A stretch of DNA of 11,471 nucleotides from Rhodospirillales bacterium (GCA_024640665.1 JAHEEO010000089.1:1-11471), one strand, 5' to 3'. Positions 1 through 7,319 are shown, numbered from the stretch's first letter. Program-made: numbers and translations. Notes: generated by a model from the letters alone, not told the origin.

Positions 1-704
1 CTTGGGACGGCAGCAAGCCGACCTATTTTGGTGCAATTCGGCGCGGTGGAGACGGATCTGATCTACGCTGGCTGGAAGGCCCAACCCGCAGTGCCACCCA
101 CGTCATGGGCGCTTGGTCAGAAGGTGATCGAGTGTTTGTCGACGTTGAAATGTCGGAAACGAACCCGTTCCCATTTATGCCGCAAAGAGACGGTTCGCCA
201 TGGAACCCAGTCACCGGGGCGAGTCACATCACGCGACTGTCGGCTGATCTGTCACGACGTCGCGCAACCGGCTACAACATTGAGACGCTCTATCCAAATC
301 ACGTGGGTGCGCTGCCGCGACAGGATGACCGGTACAACACGATGCCATATCGCTACGGCTTTCTGCCTTGCCCGGATCCCGCAGCCCGAGATCCACGCAA
401 TGCGGGCGCCTGCTACGCACGATTCGACCATCAAACGGGTCGAGATACATTGTTCAATGCAGGGGCAACGACTTCGCTGGCTGAGTGCTGTTTCGCGCCA
501 AAACATGCTGACGCACGCGAAGGTGAAGGCTATTTGATGGGTGTTGCAACGCGTAACGACCAGGGCGGGCGCGCAGACTTAGTCATTCTCGATGCCGAGC
601 ACCTCGACGATGGACCTATTGCAACAGTGCACCTGCCGATGCGCGCCGTAGGCCAAATACACGGCTGGTGGGTGCCAGAAGCCCAACTGCCCGTTGCAGG
701 CTGA
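1..704 (+). CDS. Carotenoid oxygenase family protein, C-terminal part (5' end outside window)
   Basis: The open frame runs from base 3 to a TGA at 702-704 and gives the last 233 residues; the start lies left of the window. Members of this family (RPE65/CCD/lignostilbene dioxygenase) are seven-bladed propellers holding Fe(II) with four histidines and cleaving a C=C bond of carotenoids, apocarotenoids or stilbenes. Two probable iron ligands are visible: His33 of the fragment in THVMGAW, followed by SEGDRVFVDVE, and His220 in GQIHGWW near the C-terminus, in the usual last-strand position. The segments LPRQDDRYNTMPYRYGF and EGEGYLMGVATR followed by a 'LVILDAEHL' strand are also typical. The stretch LAECCFAPK sits where many members have an E-P-x-F-x-P motif. 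The internal ATG at 105 is not a start, because homologous sequence continues upstream of it. The substrate cannot be told from this fragment. Confidence 0.85.
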   Translation, partial: WDGSKPTYFGAIRRGGDGSDLRWLEGPTRSATHVMGAWSEGDRVFVDVEMSETNPFPFMPQRDGSPWNPVTGASHITRLSADLSRRRATGYNIETLYPNHVGALPRQDDRYNTMPYRYGFLPCPDPAARDPRNAGACYARFDHQTGRDTLFNAGATTSLAECCFAPKHADAREGEGYLMGVATRNDQGGRADLVILDAEHLDDGPIATVHLPMRAVGQIHGWWVPEAQLPVAG

Positions 705-757
705 AACCACTCCGCAGCGGCTTCGACAGGCGCGAGTCTAACGATAGACCCATCAAC

Positions 758-797
758 AAAGGCCGAGGCGCATCCGCGCCCCGGCCTTTTTTTCTTT
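758..797. terminator. Rho-independent terminator between convergent genes
   Basis: AAAGGCCG (758-765) pairs with CGGCCTTT (782-789), and GGCGC (767-771) pairs with GCGCC (776-780) around an ATCC loop, with one A/C mismatch. On the plus strand seven T (787-793), then C and TTT follow, so it should end the carotenoid oxygenase transcript. Its tail touches the stop codon of the convergent minus-strand gene (796-798). Read from the other side the hairpin is followed only by TTTGTTG, so it is probably a weaker terminator in that direction. Confidence 0.85.
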
Positions 798-1602
798 ACT
801 GGCCTTTTTCTGCCCACTCAACAGCAGCAAGTTCCTCAAGAATCGCAAACCAATTCTCGTACGACTGCGCCATTTGGCCGCCCGTCAGGTACTTGCCTGC
901 AACGACGATACCCGGCGTTCCAGAAACTCGATATCGCTGCACCAGATCTTTGCCACGCTGCATTTTGGTGTGCACGGCAAAAGAATTGAAAGTCGCCGCA
1001 AACGTTTCTTCATCAACGCCATAATCGGCGAAAAAGTCTGCTAACGCGTCTTCACTGGCCAGCATATTTCGATTGACGTGAAACTCGCGAAATATCGCCG
1101 AATGTGTTTCGTCAGTGATTCCGAGCGCCTGTGCCGTGTAATAAGCCCGAGCATGCAGTTCGCTCTGAGCGCTCCATGGCGCAGGCAATCGCACAAAATT
1201 TATGTAGTCAGGCTTCTCTGCCAGCCACTGCTCAAGGTAGGGCTCGAAGCTGAAACAGGCCGGACAATTATACTGGAACACCTCTACCACCTCGACGAGG
1301 TCTCCGTCGGTTTCCACGGTGGGCTGCTGCGGGGTCAATCGCTCATAGTGGCTACCTTCCTGAAACTGCCGTTCGCCGACGGCGGCTTGGCGTTCGGCTT
1401 GGCTCATGCGCTGCGGCTGCGGTGCCGCTGCAGCAGGCTCATTGGATTGCGCCGCCCGCGCATTGGTAGCCGCGCTATTTTGTTGCGGGGCCGCTGTCGC
1501 TGGCGAACTTGCGGCTGCCGGTGCTTGGGGAGTTGGCGAATCGCTGCCACTGCAGGCAAATAGCGCGCAGCTGGCGAATACTACGAGTGTATGTCTGATC
1601 AC
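796..1602 (-). CDS. Lipoprotein DsbA/DsbL-like thiol:disulfide interchange protein with CPAC active site
   Basis: A 268-residue thioredoxin-fold oxidoreductase expected to form or reshuffle disulfides in exported proteins. The GTG at 1602 is chosen because GAGGTGA lies five bases upstream; the frame stays open to 1701, but the earlier ATG (1635) has no ribosome site and adds an acidic stretch before the signal. The N-terminus is a lipoprotein signal with lipobox L-F-A-Cys17; Ser at +2 suggests outer-membrane sorting by the enterobacterial Lol rule. Residues 18-100 are a linker rich in Ala, Pro and Gln. The catalytic motif is Cys113-Pro-Ala-Cys116, followed by FSFEPYLEQWLAEKPDY as in DsbA/DsbL. 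A helical insert with ARAYYTAQALG and NRNMLASEDAL follows, then the cis-proline loop VSGTPGIVV. DsbA normally has CPHC and is soluble, so both the Ala and the lipid anchor are unusual. No partner DsbB is in view. Family assignment is firm; redox direction is inferred. Confidence 0.88.
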   Translation of the reverse strand: MIRHTLVVFASCALFACSGSDSPTPQAPAAASSPATAAPQQNSAATNARAAQSNEPAAAAPQPQRMSQAERQAAVGERQFQEGSHYERLTPQQPTVETDGDLVEVVEVFQYNCPACFSFEPYLEQWLAEKPDYINFVRLPAPWSAQSELHARAYYTAQALGITDETHSAIFREFHVNRNMLASEDALADFFADYGVDEETFAATFNSFAVHTKMQRGKDLVQRYRVSGTPGIVVAGKYLTGGQMAQSYENWFAILEELAAVEWAEKGQ

Positions 1603-1607
1603 TTCGA

Positions 1608-1614
1608 TCACCTC
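1608..1614 (-). promoter_or_regulatory. Ribosome binding site deciding the GTG start of the DsbA-like gene
   Basis: Read on the minus strand this is GAGGTGA, a strong Shine-Dalgarno sequence, five bases before the GTG at 1602. It places the start directly before the hydrophobic lipoprotein signal and argues against the longer in-frame starts. Confidence 0.7.
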
Positions 1615-1750
1615 GGTTAGCTTGAGTGCGGTCATGCTAACGCATGCAGATGCCAAGAAGAAGTGATTGCAGCGTACTGAACCGCCGGCGCGACCGCGCA
1701 AGTGGTTCGACTTAATGAACCCTCAATAATCTACAGGATATCCGACAGCC

Positions 1751-1786
1751 AAAAAAAAGCGCCCCTTCAGGGAGAGATAGGGGCGC
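1751..1786 (-). terminator. Rho-independent terminator of the Deg protease gene
   Basis: On the minus strand GCGCCCC (1786-1780) pairs perfectly with GGGGCGC (1765-1759) across a 14-base loop and is followed by eight T (1758-1751). It lies 26 bases past the protease stop codon and about 150 bases before the DsbA-like start. The DsbA-like gene is therefore probably transcribed mainly from its own promoter, which I could not place in 1603-1750. Confidence 0.9.
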
Positions 1787-1812
1787 AAACCAACTGGGGG
1801 AGCTGGAGTAAT

Positions 1813-3333
1813 CTAAGTTAAAGCAAGTGCGACGTATCGCTGCGAGTCACCGCGACGCAGGACTAATAGCGCACTAGCGGCATTATTTCGCGCGGCTTGC
1901 AGCGCTGCCGATGCGGCGCCAACATTCTCGACAGTTCGATAGTTGATTTCGGTTATCACGTCACCGCGACGGATGCCTTTTTCGGCAGCGGCACTGCCTG
2001 GCTCGACACCAGTAACGAGGACGCCTCGAACATCGTCCGGCAGGCCCAATTGCTGGCGCTCAACGTCGTTGAGTTCACTAACGCGCATACCAGCAAGTTG
2101 CGCAGAGCCAGAGCTGCTGCCCGAGTTCGCCGGAATGCCGGAAACGACAGTCGTGTCGCCATCGAGATTGCCAAGCATCACGTCGATACTGCGCATACGG
2201 CCATTGCGCAGCACTTCAAGTTCAATCTTTTGACCAGGATTGGCCGCCGCAACGACCCGACTCAAATGCCGTGGATCTTCGATCGATTCTCCGTCCACTT
2301 CACGAATCAAATCGCCGGATTGCAGGCCACTGCGCGCGGCAGGACTATCGGCAACGAGCTCTGACACCAACGCACCGCGGCCATCGCTGACGCCCAGGAC
2401 CTCCGCGAGATCATCATCAAGCCCTTGGATTTGCACACCCAGCCAGCCGCGCGTGACGGTGCCCGATTCGCGCAGAGCTGCGACAACAGATTGTGCCTGC
2501 CGTGCAGGAATCGCGAAACCGATACCGATGTTGCCGCCGTTCGGTGAATAAATTGCGGTGTTGACCCCTATCACCTGGCCGGCGCCATTGAAGACCGGGC
2601 CGCCTGAGTTGCCGCTGTTAATTGGCGCATCGATCTGCAAGTAGTTGTCGTAAGGGCCTGATTGAATATCGCGGCCTCGCGCAGAAATAATGCCAGCGGT
2701 TACAGACCCGCCCAGCCCAAACGGATTACCGATCGCCAGCACCCACTCGCCCACGCGCGTTTGATCGGAATCGCCAAACTGCACGAATGGCAAATCGCGG
2801 CCTGCGTCGACCTTCAACAAGGCGAGATCAGTTTTGGTATCGAGTCCAACTACTGTGGCAGCAAGTTCGTCGCCATTTTCCAGGACAACAACAACGTTGT
2901 CCGCATCGGCGATGACATGATTGTTTGTTACGACATAGCCGCTGGCATCAACGATGAATCCAGACCCAAGGGCCTTGGCGCGCGGCTCCGCCGGCGCCTG
3001 AGGCGCGCCTGGGCCGCCTGGAGCCTCGAAGAATCGACCAAAAAAATCATCGAACGGCGACGGTGCACCGCGACCATTGAAGCCAGGCGCCCGCAGCGCC
3101 ACAGACTGACTGCGCTTCTCAACCGCTATATTGACAACTGCCGGACTGACGGCAGCCACGACATCGGCAAACGATACAGGACCTTGCAGCTGAGCCACGC
3201 TGCGCGAAGCCGCGCTTTGAGATTGCGCCGCCGACACATGCAGCAAAGTCGCTGAAATAATTGCGGCGACTGTGCATGCTGAAAGACCGATGAGCCAACG
3301 CTTGATTTGGCTGCGATTCAAAACTTGTTCCAT
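1813..3333 (-). CDS. degP: Periplasmic Do-like (DegP/DegQ/HtrA) serine protease with two PDZ domains
   Basis: A 506-residue envelope quality-control protease that degrades, and in some relatives chaperones, misfolded exported proteins. The ATG at 3333 is chosen because GGAGGT lies eight bases upstream and a typical signal peptide follows (residues 1 to about 36, hydrophobic 14-32, ending near VSAA). The chymotrypsin-like domain has the full triad: His139 in TNNHVIADADN, Asp169 in TKTDLALL, and Ser243 in GNSGGP. PDZ1 spans about 296-390 (starting RGWLGVQI) and PDZ2 about 412-500, as in DegP, DegQ and MucD. The loop before the catalytic core (residues 82-118) is rich in Gly, Pro and Phe rather than Gln. 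Deg paralogues cannot be separated here, so the symbol is the family name. It stands alone between its own promoter and terminator, head to head with a two-component operon that may control it. Confidence 0.95.
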   Translation of the reverse strand: MEQVLNRSQIKRWLIGLSACTVAAIISATLLHVSAAQSQSAASRSVAQLQGPVSFADVVAAVSPAVVNIAVEKRSQSVALRAPGFNGRGAPSPFDDFFGRFFEAPGGPGAPQAPAEPRAKALGSGFIVDASGYVVTNNHVIADADNVVVVLENGDELAATVVGLDTKTDLALLKVDAGRDLPFVQFGDSDQTRVGEWVLAIGNPFGLGGSVTAGIISARGRDIQSGPYDNYLQIDAPINSGNSGGPVFNGAGQVIGVNTAIYSPNGGNIGIGFAIPARQAQSVVAALRESGTVTRGWLGVQIQGLDDDLAEVLGVSDGRGALVSELVADSPAARSGLQSGDLIREVDGESIEDPRHLSRVVAAANPGQKIELEVLRNGRMRSIDVMLGNLDGDTTVVSGIPANSGSSSGSAQLAGMRVSELNDVERQQLGLPDDVRGVLVTGVEPGSAAAEKGIRRGDVITEINYRTVENVGAASAALQAARNNAASALLVLRRGDSQRYVALALT

Positions 3334-3341
3334 GATCGCTA

Positions 3342-3347
3342 ACCTCC
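3342..3347 (-). promoter_or_regulatory. Ribosome binding site deciding the protease start
   Basis: On the minus strand this reads GGAGGT, a near-perfect Shine-Dalgarno, with eight bases to the ATG at 3333. It rules against the longer in-frame start at 3408, which would put 25 residues in front of the signal peptide. Confidence 0.8.
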
Positions 3348-3397
3348 AAGAAGGTGATTTGATAGCCTGCACTTTATCGGGCGCTGGGTTAACAGGA

Positions 3398-3425
3398 CCT
3401 ATACGCAACTATAATTTTTTGTCAT
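3398..3425 (-). promoter_or_regulatory. Probable sigma-70-type promoter of the protease gene
   Basis: On the minus strand the -35 hexamer is ATGACA (3425-3420; five of six consensus bases). After a 16-base AT-rich spacer comes TATAGG (3403-3398; four of six) as -10. Transcription would start near 3391 and give a leader of about 58 bases. Read by eye only. Confidence 0.45.
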
Positions 3426-3442
3426 GAAACCCAAGCTGCAGA

Positions 3443-3458
3443 ATTAACGAAAGTTAAT
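3443..3458. promoter_or_regulatory. Perfect inverted repeat, candidate operator upstream of the protease promoter
   Basis: ATTAAC (3443-3448), GAAA, GTTAAT (3453-3458) is a perfect 6+6 palindrome, and can equally be read as two TTAA half-sites ten bases apart. OmpR-family regulators usually bind half-sites about one helical turn apart. Its centre lies about 60 bases upstream of the predicted protease transcription start, a usual place for an activator. Binding by the neighbouring response regulator is inference. The partial motif GTTAAC recurs at 3388-3393. Confidence 0.4.
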
Positions 3459-3671
3459 GTTCGGTTCAGTTTTGGTGTCACTGAATTCGCCGGACGTGTA
3501 CATTCACGGTACGACTCGGTTTATGTGGATGGACTTAAACATCGCATCGCCGAGATTTATCGGCTAAGCCCTGAAGACGCGAAGGCGCTTTAGGTATTGT
3601 GGAGCCAAATGCCGGCAATCGTTGTCTGCTCAGTGCTCTGGTGACTCACAAGTGAAAGTAACGGCAACTGC

Positions 3672-4361
3672 GTGCGAATACTGATCATTGAGGACGACAA
3701 GGATGTCGCCTCATTCATTCAATCTGGTCTGCAGCAGTCAGGATGGAACGTGGACCATGCAGACAACGGCAAGGACGGCTTGTTTCTCGCCGCGACGGAA
3801 TCCTACGACGCGTTAGTGGTTGACCGCATGCTGCCAGCGGTCGATGGCCTGACCGTCATACGCACATTACGCGCGTCGGGCATTCAGACCCCGGTTTTGG
3901 TGTTGAGCGCCCTGGGTGAAGTCGACGACCGCGTTGCCGGTCTCAAAGCGGGCGGTGACGACTATCTCGTAAAACCGTTCGCGTTCTCCGAGCTCAGTGC
4001 CCGCTTGGAGGCGCTTTTGCGGCGCTCGGGAGAACACGGATCAACTCAAGCAACGACCGTGCTCAATGTTGCAGACCTCAAGATGGATCTCTTGCGGCGC
4101 GATGTATCCCGCGCCGCTACCAAAATCGACCTCCAACCGCGCGAGTTTCAATTGCTCGAGTTTCTAATGCGCCATGCGGGCCAGGTAGTGACCCGAACCA
4201 TGCTGCTCGAAGGTGTATGGGACTATCACTTCGACCCCCAGACCAATGTCATAGACGTTCACATCAGTCGCTTGAGGGCAAAAATAGATCGCGACTTCGA
4301 CGTGCCGCTGTTACACACGGTGCGTGGCGTCGGTTATAAACTCGGCGGCGATACAAACTAG
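3672..4361 (+). CDS. OmpR-family two-component response regulator
   Basis: A 229-residue DNA-binding response regulator. The receiver domain (1 to about 118) has the acidic pocket Glu7-Asp8-Asp9, phospho-acceptor Asp51 in VVDRMLP, Ser79 in the switch position and Lys101 in LVKPF. A winged-helix output domain (about 128-226) contains LQPREFQLLEFL, the recognition-helix region TNVIDVHISRLRAKID, and the C-terminal hairpin HTVRGVGYKL. The start is GTG at 3672, since the receiver must begin with MRILIIEDD; no clear Shine-Dalgarno precedes it. The sequence style recalls the CusR/CopR/CzcR branch, but signal and targets cannot be assigned. It is followed after 15 bases by its kinase and diverges from a Deg protease. 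Such a layout fits envelope or metal stress control, which is inference. Confidence 0.95.
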   Translation: MRILIIEDDKDVASFIQSGLQQSGWNVDHADNGKDGLFLAATESYDALVVDRMLPAVDGLTVIRTLRASGIQTPVLVLSALGEVDDRVAGLKAGGDDYLVKPFAFSELSARLEALLRRSGEHGSTQATTVLNVADLKMDLLRRDVSRAATKIDLQPREFQLLEFLMRHAGQVVTRTMLLEGVWDYHFDPQTNVIDVHISRLRAKIDRDFDVPLLHTVRGVGYKLGGDTN

Positions 4362-4376
4362 GCTTAAAAACGGCAA

Positions 4377-5738
4377 ATGCGACTGCCCTCAATCCTTAGA
4401 ACGGGTGTATTTCAACTCACCATGGTTTACATGGCGTTGTTTGGCGCCTCGGTCGCGGCGCTTTTCATATTTACCTATTGGAGCACGATCGGCTCGATCG
4501 AGCGCCAGTCCGACTCTGTTATCGAAGCGGAGATTCGAGGACTTGCAGAACAATACGAACGGCGCGGACTTCCCGGCCTCGTAGAGATCATTCGTGAACG
4601 CGTCAGGCGGGACACGCAAGGCCGGTCAGTTTACCTGTTTGTCGATTCCAGCCTCCGACCCATCGCCGGGAACATGGCGTATTGGCCTCAAGAATTAAAT
4701 CGCAGCAGCGGCTTGGTGAGTTTCTTCAAGATCAACGCCGACGGCGTTCAGATCCCGGCGCGCGCCCGTGTATTGACGGTTGGCCAGGGATACCGTTTGA
4801 TGGTCGGTCGAGAAATTAACGAACTCGCGTTAATCAATCAGGACTTTCGGCGCGCTTTGGTTTGGGGTATCGGGCTGACAATGGGGCTCGCACTCGCGGG
4901 CGGCATCTTGATGAGCTTGCAGGCGCAGCGAAGAATTGCGCGCTTGAATCGCACAACGCGACAGATTATTGCTGGCGATCTCAGCCGCCGAGTCCCAACC
5001 ACCGGCGGTCGCGATGAATTCGAAGAACTTACGCAAAACGTCAATGCCATGCTGGATCAGATTGAAAATCTGATGGCCGGCCTGCGACATGTCGGTGACA
5101 GCATTGCGCATGACCTGCGTGGCCCGCTCACACGGCTCGGCAACCAACTCGAATTGCTCGCGGCCGAAGCCGAGCCAAGCCGAGAAGGTCTGACCATGTG
5201 TGCTGAGCAGGCAGAGGGATTACTCGCAACATTTAATGCGCTGCTGCGCATCTCTCGCGTCGAGTCGGGTGCGTACCGCAGTGCGTTTGCGGAATTAGAT
5301 TTATCGGGAATCGTCAGCGACATCTGCGAGCTTTATCATGCGGCAGCCGAAGACGAGAGAATTACGTTCTCGAGTGAAATCGAACCCTCGATTGCCGTCT
5401 TTGGCGACCGCGAGCTGCTTGCTCAAGCGCTGACGAACTTGCTCGACAATGCCATTAAGTACACGCCGCAAGGCGGGTCCATCGTAGTTCGATTGATACA
5501 AGAAGCAGACTCGGCATGCCTGGAAGTTGCCGACAATGGCCCGGGAGTACCCGCCAAAGACCGTGAGAGAGTATTCGAACGATTTGCGCGGCTCGATCAG
5601 TCGCGCTCCCTGCCAGGTAACGGCTTGGGACTGGCGCTCGTAAAGGCCGTTGCAGAACAGCACGGCGGCACGCTGGAAGTTGCCGACAACTCGCCAGGCC
5701 TCATTGTCAGCCTGAAGCTGCCCAGTAAGCAGCCATAG
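4377..5738 (+). CDS. Sensor histidine kinase (HAMP, HisKA, HATPase)
   Basis: A 453-residue inner-membrane kinase, cognate to the regulator 15 bases upstream. TM1 is about 13-34 and TM2 about 159-181. They enclose a periplasmic sensor of roughly 120 residues with no motif I recognise and no His/Met/Cys-rich metal patch. A HAMP linker (about 182-234) leads to the H-box DSIAHDLRGPLTRL with phospho-acceptor His245. The ATP-binding domain has all boxes: N-box LTNLLDNAIKYTP (352-364), G1 DNGPG (386-390), F-box FERFARLDQSR (400-410), and G2 GNGLGLALV (414-422). The start ATG at 4377 lacks a strong ribosome site, so translational coupling to the regulator is likely. The ending LPSKQP is normal for full length. 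The signal is unknown. Confidence 0.95.
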   Translation: MRLPSILRTGVFQLTMVYMALFGASVAALFIFTYWSTIGSIERQSDSVIEAEIRGLAEQYERRGLPGLVEIIRERVRRDTQGRSVYLFVDSSLRPIAGNMAYWPQELNRSSGLVSFFKINADGVQIPARARVLTVGQGYRLMVGREINELALINQDFRRALVWGIGLTMGLALAGGILMSLQAQRRIARLNRTTRQIIAGDLSRRVPTTGGRDEFEELTQNVNAMLDQIENLMAGLRHVGDSIAHDLRGPLTRLGNQLELLAAEAEPSREGLTMCAEQAEGLLATFNALLRISRVESGAYRSAFAELDLSGIVSDICELYHAAAEDERITFSSEIEPSIAVFGDRELLAQALTNLLDNAIKYTPQGGSIVVRLIQEADSACLEVADNGPGVPAKDRERVFERFARLDQSRSLPGNGLGLALVKAVAEQHGGTLEVADNSPGLIVSLKLPSKQP

Positions 5739-5802
5739 CGCGCTGCCACTAAAGCACCCAGGCTATCTGCGATCGCTTTGACGGCAACCACCGTCATAGT
5801 TC

Positions 5803-6390
5803 CTACTTTCGCACAGGCCGATCTGAGCCGGCGCTGGCTTTGGATACGTCACGAATGGAAACGTCAAGCGCATACTGCTTCAAAGCTGCGCGCCACTTGG
5901 CGAGCTTAGACTCAAACGCCATGGCAGCATAAGCCGGACTGGTCGATGGCAGCGCAATGGACGGTATTTGGTCCTGGTGCACCGACAAGAATGGGCGGAC
6001 TCGACGACGATAGAGCTGCTCTGCGGTCTTGCCATTGAAACAGATGAGCTCAATCTGCCTATGCGCCGATAGAAATTCGGCGAAGTCATTCACTTCTATG
6101 GTGTCACGCTCGATTGCGGAGTCGAGGCTTCCGTCACGCTTAGCCGCAGCGATTACGTCCCACAAAGCTATTCTGCAGCGCGACAGCGTCTGCAACCGAT
6201 CACTGTATTTTCTATCTAGTCCGGCATTGAACAAACGCCCCATAATCGGCCAGAAAGCGTTGCGTGGTTGCGCATAGTATCGCTGCTCGGCCAGCGACCG
6301 CCCGCCGGGCAAACTCCCGAGTATCAATACTCGAGCTGAATGATGGCCGACTGGCTCAAATCCCACGGACTTAACCATATCCTTTGTCAC
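5803..6390 (-). CDS. DNA-deoxyinosine (hypoxanthine) glycosylase, uracil-DNA glycosylase superfamily
   Basis: A 195-residue protein resembling the family of the UDG superfamily described as hypoxanthine-DNA glycosylases, which remove deaminated adenine from DNA. Visible landmarks are the first nucleotide-pocket motif GSLPG (25-29), YYAQPRNAFWPIMG (38-51), ALWDVI (75-80), CFNG (117-120) and the last motif LPSTSPA (147-153), in the order and spacing expected of a whole protein. The tail after about 172 looks variable. The frame opens at GTG 6390; ATG at 6378 is also possible and would shorten it by four residues, with no ribosome site deciding. It begins 19 bases after the stop of the exported hydrolase gene, so the two are probably co-transcribed. 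Substrate preference (inosine versus uracil) is taken from family resemblance only. Confidence 0.82.
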   Translation of the reverse strand: MTKDMVKSVGFEPVGHHSARVLILGSLPGGRSLAEQRYYAQPRNAFWPIMGRLFNAGLDRKYSDRLQTLSRCRIALWDVIAAAKRDGSLDSAIERDTIEVNDFAEFLSAHRQIELICFNGKTAEQLYRRRVRPFLSVHQDQIPSIALPSTSPAYAAMAFESKLAKWRAALKQYALDVSIRDVSKASAGSDRPVRK

Positions 6391-6409
6391 GGTGTTGCTT
6401 TACTGCTCG

Positions 6410-7186
6410 CTAACGGCGAAGCGCCCAGTAAGAAACCAGTTCAGCATGCGATCGCCCGGGATCCAGCGCCGGCAGCAAGTCCACTCGCTGCCAACGGCGG
6501 CTCAGATACGCGACATGATTTCCCCGATGACCAATACTTCGATCCTCAGTTGACCAGTTCCACTGCGCGAGCTGCTCGAACCGCTGCGAAAAACCCGAAT
6601 GTCCCGCGCTTATGCCGTACCTGCGATCAATCGTGCCGAATGTTCGAGTTCCCCACCCCACTTGAATATCACGTTGACTGGCATAGTTCGCGACAAATTC
6701 ATTGACATGATCGGCTGCGTGCCGCGCGAGCGGAAATTCTGGCGAGATTGCAGGTGCTATAAGTATCAGCCGATCGATCGCGATATCGTCCGGCAAGAAC
6801 TGCAGTATCAAAGCGGCGATGCCCCCACCTCCCGAATAACCCATCAGATAAAACAACTGCTCTGGATGACTGCCGCGCCATGCTGTTATTTCAGCAGCGA
6901 TTCGTTGCGCCGATTCCAAGTTCCGCTGTTCTGCTCGAAGGTTGAGTATGCCCATCAATGGCAATCCCCACGTCTCGACGCTGATGTCGAAATTGGGTAG
7001 TTGTCGCTGTGCCGAATTCATAAACCCTGACAAATGGAACCTCGTATTGCGGATACCCGGCAACACGAGCAGCCGACCTTGCGCCAAATGTTCCGTTGCA
7101 GGCGCTTCATAGTGGCTTGAAGTGTGCAGGCTCACAGTAATTGCCAGGCAGACGAGCAGTTTCGCCGTTTCACTTACGGCTCTCAT
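6410..7186 (-). CDS. Exported or membrane-anchored alpha/beta hydrolase
   Basis: A 258-residue serine hydrolase of the alpha/beta fold. The nucleophile elbow is Gly116-Tyr-Ser118-Gly-Gly, followed by a small-residue helix. Before it lie LLVLPGI, the likely oxyanion region, and WGLPLMGIL. The probable catalytic histidine is His224 in GNHVAYLSRRW; the acid cannot be fixed by eye, Asp187 in GTIDRRYG being one candidate. The ATG at 7186 is favoured because it directly precedes a hydrophobic segment (residues 9-20). A TTG at 7240 would add 18 polar residues before it. No lipobox or clean signal-peptidase site is seen, so export versus anchoring is open. No Shine-Dalgarno is obvious at either start. 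It leads a probable two-gene operon with the DNA glycosylase and diverges from the HTH-regulator cluster. The substrate is unknown. Confidence 0.75.
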   Translation of the reverse strand: MRAVSETAKLLVCLAITVSLHTSSHYEAPATEHLAQGRLLVLPGIRNTRFHLSGFMNSAQRQLPNFDISVETWGLPLMGILNLRAEQRNLESAQRIAAEITAWRGSHPEQLFYLMGYSGGGGIAALILQFLPDDIAIDRLILIAPAISPEFPLARHAADHVNEFVANYASQRDIQVGWGTRTFGTIDRRYGISAGHSGFSQRFEQLAQWNWSTEDRSIGHRGNHVAYLSRRWQRVDLLPALDPGRSHAELVSYWALRR

Positions 7187-7319
7187 GAAAATAACAGGAA
7201 CACTTCTGTCTCCATCCGTCGCATGACGAGAGTCTGGCAAAGTTATAAATATATTGCTCTATAAATGCCCGCAGCGCCAAATTCTTATATTATGGGTACA
7301 TTATTTTGGTACTTTTCCC

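Larger units (their letters stand above)
3334..3671. other. Divergent intergenic region between protease and two-component operon
   Basis: These 338 bases hold no convincing gene. The protease side (3334-3460) is AT-rich and carries its ribosome site, a probable promoter and a perfect inverted repeat, listed separately. The response-regulator side (3460-3671) has no promoter I can defend. It contains a frame open from 3393 to a TAG at 3591-3593 without an ATG, a small hairpin GCCGA-GATTTA-TCGGC (3549-3564), and the short palindrome TCACAAGTGA about 20 bases before the regulator's GTG. The long leader leaves room for regulation. Confidence 0.6.

Noticed and set aside
28..537. 169-codon open frame overlapping the carotenoid oxygenase fragment
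   Set aside because: The other frame carries recognisable oxygenase motifs from the first bases of the window; this one shows none.
1078..1563. 161-codon plus-strand open frame opposite the DsbA-like gene
   Set aside because: It lies wholly antisense to a well-supported gene, is unusually rich in Arg, Cys and Leu, and has no domain signature. It reflects the Ala/Gln/Pro-rich linker codons on the other strand.
2662..3255. 197-codon plus-strand open frame opposite the protease gene
   Set aside because: Antisense to the catalytic domain and signal region of the Deg protease, Arg-rich, and without motifs.
3458..3565. Small ORF starting MFGSVLVSLNSP in the divergent gap
   Set aside because: An ATG is present and about 35 residues follow, but there is no ribosome site, the start sits on the palindrome, and the peptide is not protein-like.
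5301..5663. 120-codon minus-strand open frame inside the histidine kinase gene
   Set aside because: Shadow of the conserved ATP-binding domain on the plus strand.
5779..5796. Hairpin TGACGG-CAACCA-CCGTCA between the kinase and glycosylase genes
   Set aside because: A 6-base stem with no run of T on either side is too weak to call a terminator, although its place between convergent genes is suggestive.
6340..7000. Two plus-strand open frames (6340-6705 and 6599-7000) opposite the hydrolase gene
   Set aside because: Both are antisense to a gene with a clear nucleophile elbow and lack any family signature.
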